Under the pieces are notes generated by a model. The model had not been told where the DNA came from and made no database searches. It worked only from the letters and a program-made list of their open reading frames with translations. A stretch of 64,000 nucleotides of DNA from M3007 sp031373665. Lineage in GTDB: Bacteria; Bacteroidota; Bacteroidia; Chitinophagales; Saprospiraceae. The stretch's first letter is position 1. Every line of letters starts with the position of its first letter. This document shows positions 26,081-35,497 of this stretch, one piece after another. The translations under genes were made by a program, and so were the position numbers. The DNA lies in the NCBI GenBank assembly GCA_031373665.1, contig JANMMZ010000012.1, positions 1-64,000 of the forward strand. Reading direction: 5' to 3'.

Positions 26081-26659
26081 TTAAGAGAAAGATAGGTAGA
26101 GAATCACCCCTAAAAGTAGAATGAACAGGACCCAAGAGCCAATACTCAGGCTGTTCTCTCTCCACGTATTAAATAATTTTTCCATTAGTTGCCTCCACTC
26201 CAATTCGCGCCCATTGCCTTTACTGGCAGATTCATGTACCAAAAAAAAGTAGCGACGTAGGTTCTTTCTGCCTTGATCTCCGTGTTTGGTTAGGATAATA
26301 AAGTCAAGATTTAAGAAACGAAGATCAAATAATTCACTCCGGCCTCCTATTTCGATAATCAGAGAATTATATCCACCCAGTTGCCGCCAAGATCCTTTGA
26401 TAAGATTGCCATCAAGCGATAATAAATATTCTCCACCTGGATTAAATATGTGTAAGATGGCTTCATGGAACCCATCTTCGTCGCGTACTTCTTTCCAGCG
26501 TTTGGTCAACCAAAAATGTTCCTCACGCAAATCCTCTCCATATTGTACCACCTGAGGGATGATAAAATCTAGGTGTTCGTCCATGTTCCCCAATTCAGGG
26601 GGAAGTTCAGGACTGAATGCGCGTGAAATATCGCGTGTTATTTGTGAAATAAAATTCAT
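26081..26659 (-). CDS. Tail-anchored protein of unknown function
   Basis: 192 residues. A soluble N-terminal part (about 1-165) has an acidic beginning and several W/F-containing strands (HFWLTKRWKEVRDEDGFHEA, LFDLRFLNLDFIILTKHG). A single C-terminal transmembrane helix (about 170-191, SWVLFILLLGVILYLSF) ends the protein, so it should sit in the inner membrane with its domain in the cytoplasm. No signal peptide. It stands alone between the SprB gene and the subtilase. Not recognised. Confidence 0.7.
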   Translation of the reverse strand: MNFISQITRDISRAFSPELPPELGNMDEHLDFIIPQVVQYGEDLREEHFWLTKRWKEVRDEDGFHEAILHIFNPGGEYLLSLDGNLIKGSWRQLGGYNSLIIEIGGRSELFDLRFLNLDFIILTKHGDQGRKNLRRYFFLVHESASKGNGRELEWRQLMEKLFNTWRENSLSIGSWVLFILLLGVILYLSFS

Positions 26660-26860
26660 TTATATATTTGTTCGTTCCTTCACATTTATGGCTCGTATTT
26701 TGTCTCCATTCATTTATTTATTTCTGGTACTTGGTCTGCAAAGGTCTAAAAAACATTTGAAAATATTAGCAAATATAGTAGTGTTCTTTAATTTGATCGG
26801 TCAATTGTGTGATGCTTCATACATTTGCCATGATATACGACCTTGATAGCGGTACTACAC

Positions 26861-26887
26861 TTGAAAAAATGACGTTACTTAACTTTG
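26861..26887 (+). promoter_or_regulatory. Promoter of the subtilase gene
   Basis: TTG (26861-26863), 16 bases, then TAACTTTG (26880-26887). Start of transcription is expected near 26894, leaving a leader of about 37 bases before the ATG at 26931. Confidence 0.6.
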
Positions 26888-26930
26888 AAATCATCCATAA
26901 TCTATCAACCATCTCAAACGATTTTTAACA

Positions 26931-28958
26931 ATGTACAAAGTAAAATATGGCGGGAAAACGGGCAAAACCATTGAATTGGTAGAAAGTCCTGATCTGGTGG
27001 CCATCAGAACAAAAGATAATCAATCCTTGGAATCGCTCAATATTAGTCTCAGAAGTAGAGAATTGATCCAAGATTCGACAGAAGTAGCCAAGTTTCCTGA
27101 AGCAGGCGTGACTGTGCGCCGTGTAAACCAAGAAGACGATAGTGGACTTGAATCAAGTATGAGCAAGCGCGATGAAACCCGAACGGCCCTGAAGCAAGAA
27201 GAAAATATTAGGTTTGCTGGCCGCGTTTTGCAAGATTCTGAAAGTGGGGAGGTAATGCTCTACACCGAAAATTTTTTCGTAAAGTTTAAAGATTCACTAC
27301 TTGAAGTGGAATGCCTCAAGTTGATAGAAAAGTATAATCTTCGAATCAAAAACAAATTGGTTTTTGCAACCAACTCCTATTTTGTACAGGCTTCTGAAGG
27401 CATGGGTTTAAAGGTGTTTGATTTGGCGGAGCAAATATTGAAAGAAGCAGGTGTAGAGTTTTGTCACCCGGAACTGGTTCAAGAACGAAGGTTCAAAAAT
27501 ATTCATCCTTTACAGTGGCACTTGACCAAAACTAAAATTAAGGATAAAGAAATAGATCAGCACGTCAATATAGAAAAGGCTTGGAAAACTACCCGGGGCA
27601 AGGGTATCACGATCGCCATCATTGATGATGGGATTGATACGGATCACCCAGAATTCAAGGGTAGGGTAGTGCATCCATTTGATGCAACAACCAATGGACT
27701 AGATGCCAAGCCTAAAGCCACTGATGATATACATGGTACGCCTTGTGCAGGTATGGCTTGCGCTGCGGGTCTTTCTGATGGTGCCAGTGGCACTGCCCCA
27801 GAAGCCTTCTTGATGCCGATTCGGTTGCGGAGCGGTTTGGGAAGTATGGCGGAAGCCAATGCTTTTGCGTGGGCTGCCGATCATGGAGCCGATGTTATAT
27901 CTTGCTCATGGGGTCCATCGGATGGTGAGTGGTGGAATCCCGAGGATCCCCTGCATTCACGGATGACGGCACTGCCGGATAGTACTAGGCTGGCTATTGA
28001 ATACGCGCTTACCAAAGGACGGGGCGGTAAGGGCTCGGTAGTATTGTTTGCTGCTGGCAATGGGAATGAAGACATTAGTAATGATGGATATTGTAGTTAT
28101 CCGGGTGTGATTGCAGTGGCTGCTTGCAACGATAGTGGTAAACGAAGCGTTTACAGCGACTTTGGGGACTCTGTTTGGGTGAGTTTTCCGAGCGGAGATT
28201 TTGCTTGGAAACCATTTAAGCATTTGGCTCCTACCAGTCAAGGTTTGCGTACCACCGACCGACAAGCGGGTGTCGGGTATAATGAAACCAACTATACAGA
28301 CAAATTTGGGGGTACCAGCGGTGCTTGTCCAGGTATGGCTGGGGTAGTTGCGTTGATCTTGGGTGCCAATCCTAGCCTGACCCCCTCACAAGTAAAAGAT
28401 GTGATCAGACAATCGTGTACCAAAATTGATAAAGAAGAGGGCGAATATCAACCAAGTGGTCATAGCGTTTGGTATGGTTATGGGCGTATAGATGCGGCAA
28501 TGGCTGTAGAAAATGCAAAAAATAAGAAATCTGCCACGGCTTCGGCAAATATAGAAGGTAGTATTCGTTTTAGCAGCGTCGGCGATATTGGTTTGCAGCC
28601 GGGCGGCACGATGACTGGCCAATTCACACCTGCTAAAAAGGTGTTGGGTATTCGACTCAAACTAAATCCAAAACCCAAAGGACTTATTCTAAAATATAAG
28701 GCAAACATACCGGGATTGGGTATTATTGAAAACACAGCAGAAGATATTTATGTAGGCGCGGCCAGCGGGCGGCAGCGGATGATCGGTTTTGCGATTTCTT
28801 TGGAAGGAAGTGCTGCTCCCAAGTATAGTGTGGAATACAGTGCAAGGCTGAAAGATGTGCCTGCGATTGCAAAAGCATCGGATGGTGTGTTTTGTGGTTC
28901 GGAAAAGAAATCTGGAAAAACAATAGAGGCTATCTCGGTTCAACTTAGGAAAAAATAA
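26931..28958 (+). CDS. S8 family serine peptidase (subtilase)
   Basis: 675 residues without a classical signal peptide. N-terminal propeptide-like region about 1-200. The catalytic domain spans about 205-540 with Asp in IAIIDDGIDTDHPEF (about 231), His in DIHGTPCAGMACA (about 267), and Ser in GGTSGACPGMAGVVALI (about 463). The oxyanion Asn is in VVLFAAGNGNEDIS. The last 130 residues are a beta-rich P-domain-like region that ends without a T9SS sorting domain. It cleaves proteins; a cytoplasmic or non-classically exported location is possible because no leader is seen. It is 2 bases upstream of the S4 gene, so the two share a transcript. Confidence 0.92.
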   Translation: MYKVKYGGKTGKTIELVESPDLVAIRTKDNQSLESLNISLRSRELIQDSTEVAKFPEAGVTVRRVNQEDDSGLESSMSKRDETRTALKQEENIRFAGRVLQDSESGEVMLYTENFFVKFKDSLLEVECLKLIEKYNLRIKNKLVFATNSYFVQASEGMGLKVFDLAEQILKEAGVEFCHPELVQERRFKNIHPLQWHLTKTKIKDKEIDQHVNIEKAWKTTRGKGITIAIIDDGIDTDHPEFKGRVVHPFDATTNGLDAKPKATDDIHGTPCAGMACAAGLSDGASGTAPEAFLMPIRLRSGLGSMAEANAFAWAADHGADVISCSWGPSDGEWWNPEDPLHSRMTALPDSTRLAIEYALTKGRGGKGSVVLFAAGNGNEDISNDGYCSYPGVIAVAACNDSGKRSVYSDFGDSVWVSFPSGDFAWKPFKHLAPTSQGLRTTDRQAGVGYNETNYTDKFGGTSGACPGMAGVVALILGANPSLTPSQVKDVIRQSCTKIDKEEGEYQPSGHSVWYGYGRIDAAMAVENAKNKKSATASANIEGSIRFSSVGDIGLQPGGTMTGQFTPAKKVLGIRLKLNPKPKGLILKYKANIPGLGIIENTAEDIYVGAASGRQRMIGFAISLEGSAAPKYSVEYSARLKDVPAIAKASDGVFCGSEKKSGKTIEAISVQLRKK

Positions 28959-28960
28959 TC

Positions 28961-29173
28961 ATGTCTGAATTTCAATTGGGGGATCATCCTTTTATCACGC
29001 TGAATAATTTACTAAAAGTATTGCGATTTGTTTCCACCGGCGGGGAAGCAAATGTTGTCATCTCTAATGGATTGGTGCAAGTAAATGGCCAATTAGAGAC
29101 TCAAAAACGGAAAAAACTATACCCCGGAGATGAGGTAGTGTTCCAAAAGCATCGAGTGAAGATAGGTCTTTAA
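28961..29173 (+). CDS. Small S4-domain RNA-binding protein (YbcJ-like)
   Basis: 70 residues, the size of the YbcJ/YaaA group. The S4 signature is plain: FITLNNLLKVLRFVSTGGEA, then NGLVQVNGQLETQKRKKLYPG and DEVVFQKHRVKI. S4 domains bind structured RNA, usually rRNA or stalled-ribosome tRNA. It starts 2 bases after the subtilase stop. Its stop overlaps by 4 bases with the stop of the convergent OsmC gene. Confidence 0.9.
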   Translation: MSEFQLGDHPFITLNNLLKVLRFVSTGGEANVVISNGLVQVNGQLETQKRKKLYPGDEVVFQKHRVKIGL

Positions 29174-29586
29174 AGATACTCTATTCGATACTCAATTGGA
29201 CTGTTTTTGCGGAGCATAGCCGAAATGCCGCAGTATTTTTCCTTGGAAAGGGATACTGCTTTTTCCACTTTTTCGTGGTTTTCGGGGGCTGTTTTGATGC
29301 GATAGATGATTTCGATATTTGAAAAAACTTTGGGGTGTTCTTCTGTGAGTTCAGCATTGGTTGTTATTTCAAAGTCGGAATAGGCTACGCGCATTTTTTG
29401 GAGCAATGCAACCACATCTATCCCAGTACAACCTGCCAAAGTGGCCAGGAGTAATTTTTTTGGGGATGGGCCACTGTTTGCTCCACCACCTTCCACAGTG
29501 GTATCCATGATTATTTTATGGGTATCAATTTCTGATTCAAAGGCCATTTGGCCTTGATGGCGGGTGGTAATGTTGTATGTTGACAT
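29170..29586 (-). CDS. OsmC/Ohr family protein
   Basis: 138 residues from the ATG at 29586 (MSTYNITTRHQGQMAFESE); a longer frame to 29637 adds a hydrophobic stretch that is not part of the family. Redox Cys 1 is in LLLATLAGCTGIDVV, and Cys 2 is in SKEKYCGISAML. Typical OsmC block GGGANSGPSPKKLLLATLAG. Such proteins reduce organic hydroperoxides in the cytoplasm with two Cys residues. Convergent with the S4 gene (stops overlap by 4 bases). Confidence 0.93.
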   Translation of the reverse strand: MSTYNITTRHQGQMAFESEIDTHKIIMDTTVEGGGANSGPSPKKLLLATLAGCTGIDVVALLQKMRVAYSDFEITTNAELTEEHPKVFSNIEIIYRIKTAPENHEKVEKAVSLSKEKYCGISAMLRKNSPIEYRIEYL

Positions 29587-29739
29587 ACATAAATAACAAT
29601 GTAGTCCCTTTTTTGTTGGTATCGGCAACAAAAACAAAAAAAATATCTAGGTTTTAAGCACTTTAATAACTTAGTGCCTTAATATTGCGTTACAAAATCA
29701 AAAACTATTCTTTACGTTTTTTCATTGATCGTTATACCT

Positions 29740-32700
29740 ATGCGTTTCCCATTATTACCACTGCTGTTATTTATTTCCATCCATGTTTCTGCTCAAAATG
29801 GGTGGGATCTAATTGCCCAAAATAATTTTGTAGCGGCCAAACCTGCTTTTGAGCAGGCTATCAAACAAAACTCTAAAGACGAATCGGCTCTTATTGGTTT
29901 ATTATTTTTGAGTGAAACCACTCAAGATGCCAATTTATACGAATCATTGGTCAATGATTTAATGACTTTGGATTGGCAATCTCATTACGCTTGGCTTTTT
30001 AGCACATTTTTCAAGCAAAATCACGAGGTTTTTTTAGCGAAACCAATGCCAGAGACACTCCGGTTGTCTTTTTTAAACCTTCGAGCCGATTCTTTGTGGC
30101 AAAAACGAGACATTAAAGGATCAATCAATAGTGCAAAAGCCTATATTCCAGACTGGAAATGGGCTATTACAGGGCCTTTTTACAATGAATCGGGTAGCGG
30201 ATTTATGACACCAACAGTGGTGGAGGAAAAGACTTTTGGTATCAATGAATCATTCACCAATGCTTATAATGTTAATTTTGGGTGGGTAAAATTGGATCCC
30301 CGACACCCATTTCAACTGATTGACTTTAATAGCCTGCCTAGATCTAGGAAATTGGCAACTTATTATGCTAATACTTTTTTGAACCTTGAAAAAGATTTAA
30401 AAGCAAACCTCCACATCACTAGGAGTATGCCTATGAAAATCTGGGTGGACGATCAATTGATTTTTCAGTCAAACCGTACAGCCGCTATTACGGAGTGGGA
30501 CGGCGAAACCCTTCCCCTCGCATTGACCAAAGGCACGCACAGGATCTTGGTGAAATTGTCAGAGTTTCCTTTGGAGAAAAACGATGCCCGTATTTCAGTT
30601 ATTTTCAATGATATATATAGGACATCTAATGTGGAAGAAGGTGAATATGAGCCAATTAACTATGATTATAATGCCAATGAACCTACTCAGTTTTTGCTCC
30701 GCTTGGCAGATGTAGAATCTGGTAAAACCATCCAAGATATTGGCACTGAATGGGCAGGTGTTTATGCGCCTGGTAAGTTGACTACACCCATAAAAGTGGC
30801 TAAAAATCCTTTTCTTGAGTATTTTAAACAACAGGTGAAGTCCGCACCTCAAGACTTGGGTAAACAATACTTGCTCTCCAAAGCCTTTGTAAAAAGCAAA
30901 GACTCGGAAGATGGAGAAGCCCATTTTTCCAGTTTGCAAGAGGGCGGGCAGGCAGCAGCCTTTACGAAGTTTTTATTGGCCAAATTTTATACACTCAACA
31001 ACAAAAGCGATCGTACTGAAGCATTGCTAAGTGAAATGGATGTGGCCACTTGCCCTACCTTGTTGGAGCATTATTTCAGGTTGGTTAAAATAAACAAAGA
31101 GCAGGAGGAAAGTGCCTATTTGGAGCATTTGAAAAAGATGCTTTTGGTGTCGCCCGAAAACATAGACTTATTGGATAAATACCTAGGCTTTTTGAAAGAA
31201 AAAGGCCGCAATGAAGAGGTGAAACAGTATGTAAAAATCTTCTTAGAAACCCACAAAAAAGCCTTCTGGAAGGATCAGATGGAGGAGTACATCGAGGATG
31301 ATAGTTACAAACCTGAATCATACCAACCAGATTCTGACAAGGAACGGGAAAAGGAGTACAAAAAAGCACGGAAGAAACTAAAAAAGGAATTTGATATTAA
31401 TTCGTATCACGTTATCATTGAGTACTTTAAGTTTAAAAAACGCCCCAAGGATGTATTGGCTACTTACGACGAAATCATCGCGGCCGCGCCTTGGGGTTGG
31501 AGTTATAAATTCGCCAAAACTCGGTATTTATTTGAGCAAGAACGCTTAGATGAGGCCTTGGTTCATTGTGAATCATACCTTAAAGATCAGCCTTATGACC
31601 AAGATGCATATGAAATGATGGGCGATATTTTTGTAGAAAAGAAGGATATGCCAGAGGCATTGAAATGGTATAGAAAAGCAGACCGTATATATGGGTATTC
31701 GGAGCAGTATGGAGGGCTTTCAGAAAAGATAGAAAAGATTGAAAACAAGAAGCGTTATAACCATCTTTTCCCGACGTATAACCTTGGTGAAATGGCTAAA
31801 TCGAGGGCTTGGGAAACCAAATATGCCGATGAGGAAGCCGTGGTTTCTGATTTTATTGTACAAAGTACATATTTGCCTGATGAGAATAAGATATTAACGA
31901 CACGCAAAGCGATTATCCATATTTTGAGTGTGGCGGGTGCTAAAAACTGGACAGAGGCCAATTTGCAACAAATAGGGCAGGTTAGTTCTGTGAAAGTCTT
32001 GAAAAAAGACGGATCAGTTACCTCTCCTGACCAGAGTTATGGCACAGCGGTGTTCAAGAACCTGCAACCGGGCGACATAATTTTGGCCGAAGGCACGACA
32101 GAAATAGAAATGCCTGATGAACTGCCAGGTCAATTTTTGAATATGCATATCCCCAATTGGCAAGCACCTATAGCCAATGCCATCTATGAGTCGTTGACTC
32201 CTAAAGATCTGGCTTTATACTATAGTTGTAATCGCTTGGAGTGCGAGCCAACTACTTATGACACGGGTGGGTTTAAGATGAACCGTTGGGAATGGAATAA
32301 TGTGCCCAAAGTGGAGTCGGAGGAGGCTACCCCTCAAAATTATGATGCTTATAGTTGGATTATAGAAGGCAATAGCAACAATTGGGAGAACGTCGTGAAA
32401 TGGTATCAACAAAAGACTTACTGCCGCACAGAACCCAATTATGAAGTATTATCCAAGGCCAGAGAACTCATCAAGCCGGGAATGTCGCAAGCCGAGATCG
32501 TGGAAACCTTGCATACCTTTATTGTGAAAGACGTAAACTATTCGTTTACGCCGTTTTTGAACACCAATTATGTACCCAAAAAACCTGGCGCTACCTTGGC
32601 TGGTAAAGTGGGGGATTGTAAGGATGTGGCAACTTTGATGATTTCGCTGTTGCAAGAATTTGGGATCTCGGCTTGGTTTACACTGGTCAGCACCCATAAT

Positions 32701-33567
32701 TTTAGCAATAAAGAGCCGCTGCCGATGATTTATATATTCAATCATGCCATTGTAGCCTATCAATTGGACGACAAAGTAACCCGTTTTGCGGATCTTACCA
32801 CCGATTATTACCCTTCGGGTGTGTTGCCTAATGGCGATTGTGGCGCATGGGGGTTGATCATTCGGGATGGTGAAACAAAATTGCAACGGTTGCCAGAACA
32901 AAATATAAACCCTACTATTTCAAATATTGAGATTAAAAACAAGGCGGTTTTGGATGCGGATGGCAATATCCACCTTGAGATTGATATGCACCGTAAGGGT
33001 GTATCCGCTGGAACTTGGCGTGAACAAATGATGCGGGCTACCCCAGAAGAACGAGTCAAATTATTGACGGAGCATTACGGAGCGGGTGTTATGCGCAATT
33101 TGGATTGGGAGCAGATCCGGTTTCTCAATCTGGAGGATATCAATGAGCCATTACATATTCAATTGGTTATCAATGCTTTCCGACAAATGAATAAGGTAGC
33201 CGATTTTTATATTATGCCACTTCCGATGCTCCAATGTACACCCACTTTGCGTTCTCTTTTTGCTTCCAAACGCCAAAATGATGTGGATTTGGACGATTTG
33301 TTTGAGATCGTTCCGAGCAAAGAAGATATTTATTTTGAAATACCCGATGGGTTCAATTTTGTAGAAATACCGAAAAATAAGGAAATTAATTCGGCTTTTG
33401 GCACATATAGCCTAGTTTTTGAACGCACTAAATCGGGGATTCATATCACTAAATCACTGCAATTTAAACAGCGTTTTGTGTCGCATAATGATTATCCGGC
33501 ATTGAAAGAATTTTATGCTGCTTTGCTATCGGCTGATGATACTTTGTTGGCAATGAAGAAGCGATAA
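29740..33567 (+). CDS. Large exported DUF3857/transglutaminase-like protein with TPR-like region
   Basis: 1275 residues from the ATG at 29740, giving a signal peptide MRFPLLPLLLFISIHVSAQ. Residues 20-650 are helical, TPR-like (KPAFEQAIKQNSKDESALIG; ALVHCESYLKDQPYDQDAYE), with a beta-sandwich insert at about 140-330. A DUF3857-like part is at about 680-880. The transglutaminase-like domain is at about 890-1060, with Cys in KVGDCKDVATLM (about 960), His in FNHAIV and Asp in RFADLTTDYYP. The C-terminal 180 residues are beta-rich. Such proteins are periplasmic; the Cys-His-Asp triad is complete, so protein cross-linking or proteolysis is possible. It runs in the same direction as the next gene, with an internal promoter between them. 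Confidence 0.85.
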   Translation: MRFPLLPLLLFISIHVSAQNGWDLIAQNNFVAAKPAFEQAIKQNSKDESALIGLLFLSETTQDANLYESLVNDLMTLDWQSHYAWLFSTFFKQNHEVFLAKPMPETLRLSFLNLRADSLWQKRDIKGSINSAKAYIPDWKWAITGPFYNESGSGFMTPTVVEEKTFGINESFTNAYNVNFGWVKLDPRHPFQLIDFNSLPRSRKLATYYANTFLNLEKDLKANLHITRSMPMKIWVDDQLIFQSNRTAAITEWDGETLPLALTKGTHRILVKLSEFPLEKNDARISVIFNDIYRTSNVEEGEYEPINYDYNANEPTQFLLRLADVESGKTIQDIGTEWAGVYAPGKLTTPIKVAKNPFLEYFKQQVKSAPQDLGKQYLLSKAFVKSKDSEDGEAHFSSLQEGGQAAAFTKFLLAKFYTLNNKSDRTEALLSEMDVATCPTLLEHYFRLVKINKEQEESAYLEHLKKMLLVSPENIDLLDKYLGFLKEKGRNEEVKQYVKIFLETHKKAFWKDQMEEYIEDDSYKPESYQPDSDKEREKEYKKARKKLKKEFDINSYHVIIEYFKFKKRPKDVLATYDEIIAAAPWGWSYKFAKTRYLFEQERLDEALVHCESYLKDQPYDQDAYEMMGDIFVEKKDMPEALKWYRKADRIYGYSEQYGGLSEKIEKIENKKRYNHLFPTYNLGEMAKSRAWETKYADEEAVVSDFIVQSTYLPDENKILTTRKAIIHILSVAGAKNWTEANLQQIGQVSSVKVLKKDGSVTSPDQSYGTAVFKNLQPGDIILAEGTTEIEMPDELPGQFLNMHIPNWQAPIANAIYESLTPKDLALYYSCNRLECEPTTYDTGGFKMNRWEWNNVPKVESEEATPQNYDAYSWIIEGNSNNWENVVKWYQQKTYCRTEPNYEVLSKARELIKPGMSQAEIVETLHTFIVKDVNYSFTPFLNTNYVPKKPGATLAGKVGDCKDVATLMISLLQEFGISAWFTLVSTHNFSNKEPLPMIYIFNHAIVAYQLDDKVTRFADLTTDYYPSGVLPNGDCGAWGLIIRDGETKLQRLPEQNINPTISNIEIKNKAVLDADGNIHLEIDMHRKGVSAGTWREQMMRATPEERVKLLTEHYGAGVMRNLDWEQIRFLNLEDINEPLHIQLVINAFRQMNKVADFYIMPLPMLQCTPTLRSLFASKRQNDVDLDDLFEIVPSKEDIYFEIPDGFNFVEIPKNKEINSAFGTYSLVFERTKSGIHITKSLQFKQRFVSHNDYPALKEFYAALLSADDTLLAMKKR

Positions 33568-33588
33568 GTATCTGTTTTTTTATGAAAT

Positions 33589-33619
33589 TTGGCGAATTGC
33601 ATATTTGCTAGTACTTTTG
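33589..33619 (+). promoter_or_regulatory. Promoter of the exported protein at 33694
   Basis: TTG (33589-33591; preceded by T, so TTTG), 20 bases, then TACTTTTG (33612-33619). This is one of the best matches to the Bacteroidota consensus in the window. Transcription should start near 33626, which rules out the longer reading frame that begins at 33589. Confidence 0.7.
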
Positions 33620-33693
33620 TGTTCGATAGTGTCGTAAAACTGTCTCCACTGTCTGCTAATTCACCTATTTTCAATTATATTAACCTCCAAATA

Positions 33694-34668
33694 ATGAAAT
33701 CAATTTTAAATGCCATTACCCTTGTTTGCTTAATCTGTCTGGTTCCTTTGACGGGCAACTCGCAGATTTTTAGAAAACCCGACAGTCTCAACCTCAATTT
33801 TGGCGTGCGGCTTACCTTGGCCTTGGGTAAAAACAGGGTCTCTTTTTACAATGTCAGTGTTTCGGCCAGCGCGCTCAATATATGGAAACAAAAAGATTTT
33901 CGCCTTGTACCGGGGAGTCAGGTAACCCTCAATTATTATTCCAAGGGCTTGGGTACTTCCATCATAGACCGCGATAATCGCGGAGGACAACTGGACTTGG
34001 TCACTTCTTTTTTCGTGGTGGGTGGCTTGTATGACAAGCGTTCGTTCAATAGCCAGAAATTTATCAGACCCTTCAATCAATTCAGTGCCACTTCCATCTA
34101 TCATGATATGGATTACGCGGTTTCTTATGGCACGAGTTTTATTATCAACAACCATCGGCGCAACCAACAGATTGGCCATCTTGGCTTCAATGTAGATCAG
34201 ATTTTGGTGGGCTACTACAATGATGGGTTTGCACCATTTAACGTGTTTGCCAGCGACCTTTTTGACCGATTCTGGACGGGCGGCGGCTATGTGGCCATCG
34301 GTATGAATACCTATGGATTGGCTAAAAACAAGGATTGGTTCAATGAGCAATTTATAGAATATGCCTATGACCGTTTCACTGGAAATGTGCAAAATGGGTA
34401 CAAACTATCCAAAGAATTGCTGCTATTTGCGGTGCCTCAAAAGAACACAGAAGATATATTCTTGAATCGTGCCATCACGAGTTTTTCACTCCGCAACCGC
34501 TCTGGGGGTAGCATTGGTATTGGGCTATATGGACAATGTCCCAAATGCGATATTCAGGATTTTCTGCACCGTCGCCTCGGTTTTTCTCGCCATCTTTCAT
34601 TTGCGGCCTGTACCAAGGTGTTGATGGGCGGGTATCAGTATAATAATTTTTCTCGGATTGGGAAGTAG
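33694..34668 (+). CDS. Exported protein, probably outer-membrane beta-barrel
   Basis: 324 residues from the ATG at 33694, chosen because it starts a signal peptide (ending LTGNSQ) and lies downstream of the promoter. The rest is rich in aromatic and polar alternating strands (LNFGVRLTLALGKNRVSFYN, FRLVPGSQVTLNYYSKG) with loops rich in Gly/Asn/Asp. It has no catalytic motif. A hydrophobic/aromatic pattern and length fit a 12- to 14-strand barrel. It is separated from the upstream transglutaminase gene by 126 bases and has its own promoter. Family not recognised. Confidence 0.7.
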   Translation: MKSILNAITLVCLICLVPLTGNSQIFRKPDSLNLNFGVRLTLALGKNRVSFYNVSVSASALNIWKQKDFRLVPGSQVTLNYYSKGLGTSIIDRDNRGGQLDLVTSFFVVGGLYDKRSFNSQKFIRPFNQFSATSIYHDMDYAVSYGTSFIINNHRRNQQIGHLGFNVDQILVGYYNDGFAPFNVFASDLFDRFWTGGGYVAIGMNTYGLAKNKDWFNEQFIEYAYDRFTGNVQNGYKLSKELLLFAVPQKNTEDIFLNRAITSFSLRNRSGGSIGIGLYGQCPKCDIQDFLHRRLGFSRHLSFAACTKVLMGGYQYNNFSRIGK

Positions 34669-34830
34669 GGGAGTGGTATAGGAATATTGTAAAGGTAGTG
34701 GTTTCTGAATGATGTTGCCCACGAAATGAGGGGTGATGTATGATTTTGGCTAATATTTTTCATGAATGATAAATCTCCCATTTTAGTATCTAGACCGAAA
34801 TAGAAGAATCAAAAATGTATTTGAACGAGA

Positions 34831-35484
34831 TTAGAATTCAATCAAATATTCCAAAGAATCTCCTTTTTGGAGGAAAACGGAATCAATTAACACTAATTTA
34901 TGAGTGGCTGTCCATGGCAATGTATCAAAATATATATAGGTATATTCGCCACTATTTAAACGATTTACTTGACTAAAGGCCGAATCTCGCTCTATAAGTT
35001 TTGGGATATTCGTGAATAAGTAACTTGTGGCTGAAATTGAAGTGCCATCAAAAAGTTGTGCTGAATATGTCTTATTGTGTAGAAAAAAATATGCCTTATT
35101 GGTATTCCCTGTGCTATTCTTAATATGAAGTGTAAGGTTGCAGTCAAGTGGTAATAGTTCAATCGTAATTTCATTTTCTTGGCCTTCAATTAAGGTTATT
35201 TTAGGATACCTTTGCACATAGTTTGATGTGCCACTATTTATTAACCAAATGGAAAATCTATCCCTTGAAGAAAAAGTAAAATTTCCATCTGATCTTGACC
35301 GAAGCATGTGTTTTATTGGTTGTGGGGAATCTTCATCTACATATTCTTTGATTTCTATATACGCATCCGCGACTGGAGTCCCAGTCACCTTGTCAACCAC
35401 AATACCATTTACAGTTGTTATATCTTTACCACAGGAGCAAAGCAAAAGGGCGAAGCAACCCCATAAGATAAGAGCCATTTTCAT
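34831..35484 (-). CDS. Lipoprotein with carboxypeptidase-regulatory-like domain
   Basis: 217 residues from the ATG at 35484. A longer in-frame reading to 35601 runs through the end of the restriction-endonuclease remnant and is rejected. The signal ends LLLCSCGK, so lipidation is likely at the second Cys. Residues about 25-110 form a CarboxypepD_reg-like Ig fold (TVNGIVVDKVTGTPVADAYI). The remainder is a second beta-sandwich domain (SGEYTYIYFD, THKLVLIDSVFLQKGDSL). Possibly a surface carbohydrate- or protein-binding lipoprotein. The gene follows the broken endonuclease with 13 bases between. Confidence 0.75.
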   Translation of the reverse strand: MKMALILWGCFALLLCSCGKDITTVNGIVVDKVTGTPVADAYIEIKEYVDEDSPQPIKHMLRSRSDGNFTFSSRDRFSIWLINSGTSNYVQRYPKITLIEGQENEITIELLPLDCNLTLHIKNSTGNTNKAYFFLHNKTYSAQLFDGTSISATSYLFTNIPKLIERDSAFSQVNRLNSGEYTYIYFDTLPWTATHKLVLIDSVFLQKGDSLEYLIEF

Positions 35485-35497
35485 GTTGAGAGTATTT

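Noticed and set aside
26559..26846. Plus-strand frame of 95 residues upstream of the subtilase gene
   Set aside because: Its first part is antisense to the tail-anchored protein gene and its remainder has no recognisable feature.
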